DNA from: an uncultured Bacteroidota bacterium | GTDB taxonomy: Bacteria; Bacteroidota; Bacteroidia; Bacteroidales; 4484-276 | Assembly (NCBI GenBank): GCA_903930725.1 | Contig: CAIYZW010000365.1 | Span: 1 to 6,039 of the forward strand | DNA: 6,039 nucleotides | Direction of reading: 5' to 3' | Shown: positions 5,501-6,039 of the stretch, piece by piece | Position numbering within the stretch: the stretch's first letter is position 1 | Layout of the letters: every line of letters starts with the position of its first letter | Notes under the pieces: generated by a model | Database searches by the model: none | Told to the model about the DNA's origin: nothing | Seen by the model: only the letters and a program-made list of their open reading frames with translations | Made by a program: the position numbers and the translations under genes

Positions 5501-6039
5501 CTAATGGAACACCATGGGCCAGCGATATTACTTATGTTTGGGTGGATTGGAACCTTAACAAAGATTTTAGCGATGCTGGCGAAACATACCAATTGACCAA
5601 TGTTGGTGGAACAGGTGCATCATTTACCGGTAACATTACAGCTCCAGCAAATCAGCAGGCAGGCCAGTATCGGATGAGAATTCGTATGACTTACAGCACT
5701 GCTCCAACACCTTGCGGCAGCGCTTCTTATGGCGAAATTGAGGATTATGTTGTTATCATCGAAGGCGCCGCCACCCTCAACCCGCCACAAAATCTGGCAG
5801 CTTCGGTTAGCGATAACGACGTTAACCTGACATGGACAGCACCGGCAACAGATGCGCTGCTTGGCTACAACGTTTACCGCGATGGAGCTGTGATTGCTTC
5901 ACAAATCTCAGCCCTTACTTACGACGATATGGATCTTGCTGCCGGAACATACAGTTACCAGGTTTGCGCCGTTTACACCGATGGAAACTCGGCTTTGGCC
6001 GGCCCGGTAGTTGCAGTTATTACCGGTGGCGGAAGCACC
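2473..6039 (+). CDS. Secreted gingipain-family (C25) cysteine peptidase, multidomain (partial, C-terminus off the right edge)
   Basis: The frame stays open for 1189 codons to the window edge. Residues 1-28 are a signal peptide (KPGK, then a Leu/Ala core, ending LQA-Q). A C25 propeptide-like region spans about 65-207, with GCPDLPG and ITPFQYNP. The catalytic domain spans about 252-625. SDNIFADVNGNDMPDI resembles the metal-binding segment of the family; HRDHG holds His493, aligned with the gingipain GHG histidine, and SINCLTG holds Cys525, aligned with its catalytic Cys. An Ig-like domain (about 650-722), two tandem Ca-loop modules (732-956), a GEVED domain (about 958-1096, ending GEIEDY) and an FN3 domain (about 1104-1184) follow. 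The family hydrolyses proteins at the cell surface or outside the cell. Export by Sec and then type IX secretion is inferred; the sorting domain is not in view. Cleavage specificity cannot be read. Confidence 0.9.
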   Translation, partial: MNLSLIFSKPGKLVMLAALLFLLTNLQAQTYQYDDIWGKPGISLQSQSTAGVKLNYSIENFTIVENDIDGVTMQNIQLPGVFLPNNAGCPDLPGVSRYIAVPRGAKAILNVKSYRTETLSGINIAPAFEIPLDTDKGPLKYPTDHKIYTTDALYPAQPFKLSEPTSIRGVDVVMVGITPFQYNPMTKQLIVYRDIEVEVTFEGGTGQFGEDRLRSRWFDPIVMDAVLNYESLPQIDYNSRYAAAGTRDLTGYEYLIVVPNSPIWTPYAEQIKAFRTKQGIYTGIVTLAEIGGNTPTILENYFNNAYNSWDIPPVAVLLMADYGTDANTTITSPIWDSYCVSDNIFADVNGNDMPDIIFARMTAQNATHLQTMVSKAINYETSPPTNPNFYHKPITALGWQTERWFQICSEVVGGFWRDQGKEPVRVNAVYQGTPGTIWSTATNTNTVVNYFGPNGRGYIPQSPADLGGWSGGTPAQVNAALNAGAFMLQHRDHGFEQGWGEPAYTSTSISALTNTDLCFVLSINCLTGKYNYSSEVFAEKFHRYTYNGQNSGALGLIAASEVSYSFVNDAYVWGLFDNMYPEFMPDYGMPVQTRGLLPAFGNAAGKYFLQQSAWPYNTGDKEVTYNLFHHHGDAFTQVYSEVPQNMAINHNPILYSGESTFTVVADAGAFIALTVNGQIIGTAMSNGGATSVVIEPQLPPNQMLVTVTKQNYYRYEATVDVIPPSGPYVVGIEYTVNDAAGNNNGMMDYGENIMLNVTMKNVGVMVANNVNVTATTTDEFVTITDNSENFGNIQPNATATVNNAFALTVAQNIPDNHVVSLELSSSNGTDTWISYLSITGHAPALEFLQYTISDPNGNNNGFLDPGETATMSLFVENSGSASAYAVMGQLTTTDQYITITTTAPQSFGNMLPATTASANYVVSAAANTPPGHVSELAISLTADMGIAQQDVMSISFADYCDASTTTEDEYISKVVIGTISNTSGWQGGVANYTNITTILEPGVAAPITITNGTPWASDITYVWVDWNLNKDFSDAGETYQLTNVGGTGASFTGNITAPANQQAGQYRMRIRMTYSTAPTPCGSASYGEIEDYVVIIEGAATLNPPQNLAASVSDNDVNLTWTAPATDALLGYNVYRDGAVIASQISALTYDDMDLAAGTYSYQVCAVYTDGNSALAGPVVAVITGGGST
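4666..5340 (+). repeat. Two tandem 116-residue modules with acidic GNNNG loops in the peptidase
   Basis: Residues 732-847 and 848-956 align end to end. Both begin with a xxYTxxD strand, followed by DxxGNNNGxxDxGE (D738/D748/E751 and D854/D864/E867), offset by exactly 116 residues. Each then has a beta-rich body with a TTxxxxxTIT segment, a FGNxxP turn and an xxPxxHxxxL segment. The acidic/Asn loop resembles calcium-binding loops, and the body resembles an Ig-like adhesion module. The DNA copies are clearly diverged, so the duplication is old. Calcium binding is inferred. Confidence 0.7.
5344..5760 (+). other. GEVED domain of the C25 peptidase
   Basis: Residues 958-1096 show the GEVED layout: an opening DYCDAS, a GWQGGVANYTN segment, a VWVDWNLNKDFSDAGE stretch with a calcium-loop look, an RMRIRMTYS strand, and the terminal GEIEDY that gives the family its name. 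The domain is common in secreted Bacteroidota proteins; it is non-catalytic and its role is unclear. Confidence 0.75.

Noticed and set aside
4716..5592. Two minus-strand open frames over the repeat modules and GEVED domain
   Set aside because: Antisense shadows; their hydrophobic look comes from the Thr/Asn/Val-rich codons of the beta-rich sense protein.

Overview
The window looks like a piece of a Bacteroidota chromosome. This rests on a secreted gingipain-type (C25) protease with GEVED and FN3 modules, a short DivIC/FtsB-like protein ending in a Lys/Glu-rich tail, AT-rich intergenic DNA, starts mostly lacking Shine-Dalgarno sequences, and several promoter elements matching the Bacteroidota -7 box TAnnTTTG. 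No rRNA, tRNA, CRISPR array, IS element or phage gene was recognised.

Layout, left to right. (1) Minus strand, 1-461: the N-terminal 153 residues of a membrane-anchored, cytochrome c oxidase subunit II-like protein, running off the left edge. A tyrosine stands where the first CuA-ligand histidine is expected. (2) The 93-bp gap 462-554 carries a striking AT-rich palindrome with 12-bp perfect arms. (3) Minus strand, 555-962: an Rrf2-family regulator with three cysteines (C91, C98, C104) placed like the Fe-S ligands of NsrR/IscR. (4) A 117-bp divergent promoter region. (5) Plus strand, 1080-1751: a stand-alone RibD C-terminal/dihydrofolate reductase-like oxidoreductase. (6) A short convergent gap with a weak hairpin. 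(7) Minus strand, 1831-2148: a DivIC/FtsB-family division protein. (8) A 324-bp AT-rich divergent intergenic region with a 12-bp tandem repeat, a promoter for the division gene and a long spaced inverted repeat. (9) Plus strand, 2473 to the right edge: at least 1189 residues of a secreted C25 cysteine peptidase with signal peptide, propeptide, catalytic domain (His493/Cys525), an Ig-like domain, two tandem 116-residue modules each with a DxxGNNNGxxDxGE loop, a GEVED domain and an FN3 domain. Its end is outside the window.

How the genes may work together. The Rrf2 regulator and the subunit II-like gene are on the same strand, separated by a candidate operator, and plausibly form a small sensor/respiratory-enzyme unit (NO, iron-sulfur or redox responsive). 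The RibD_C-like gene shares the divergent promoter region, but a functional link is unproven. The division gene and the protease appear to be independent transcription units. The protease is probably exported by Sec and then the type IX secretion system; the C-terminal sorting domain that would show this is beyond the window. I see no clearly undescribed multi-gene system; the most promising leads are the CuA-ligand substitution next to the Rrf2 gene and palindrome, and the modular protease.
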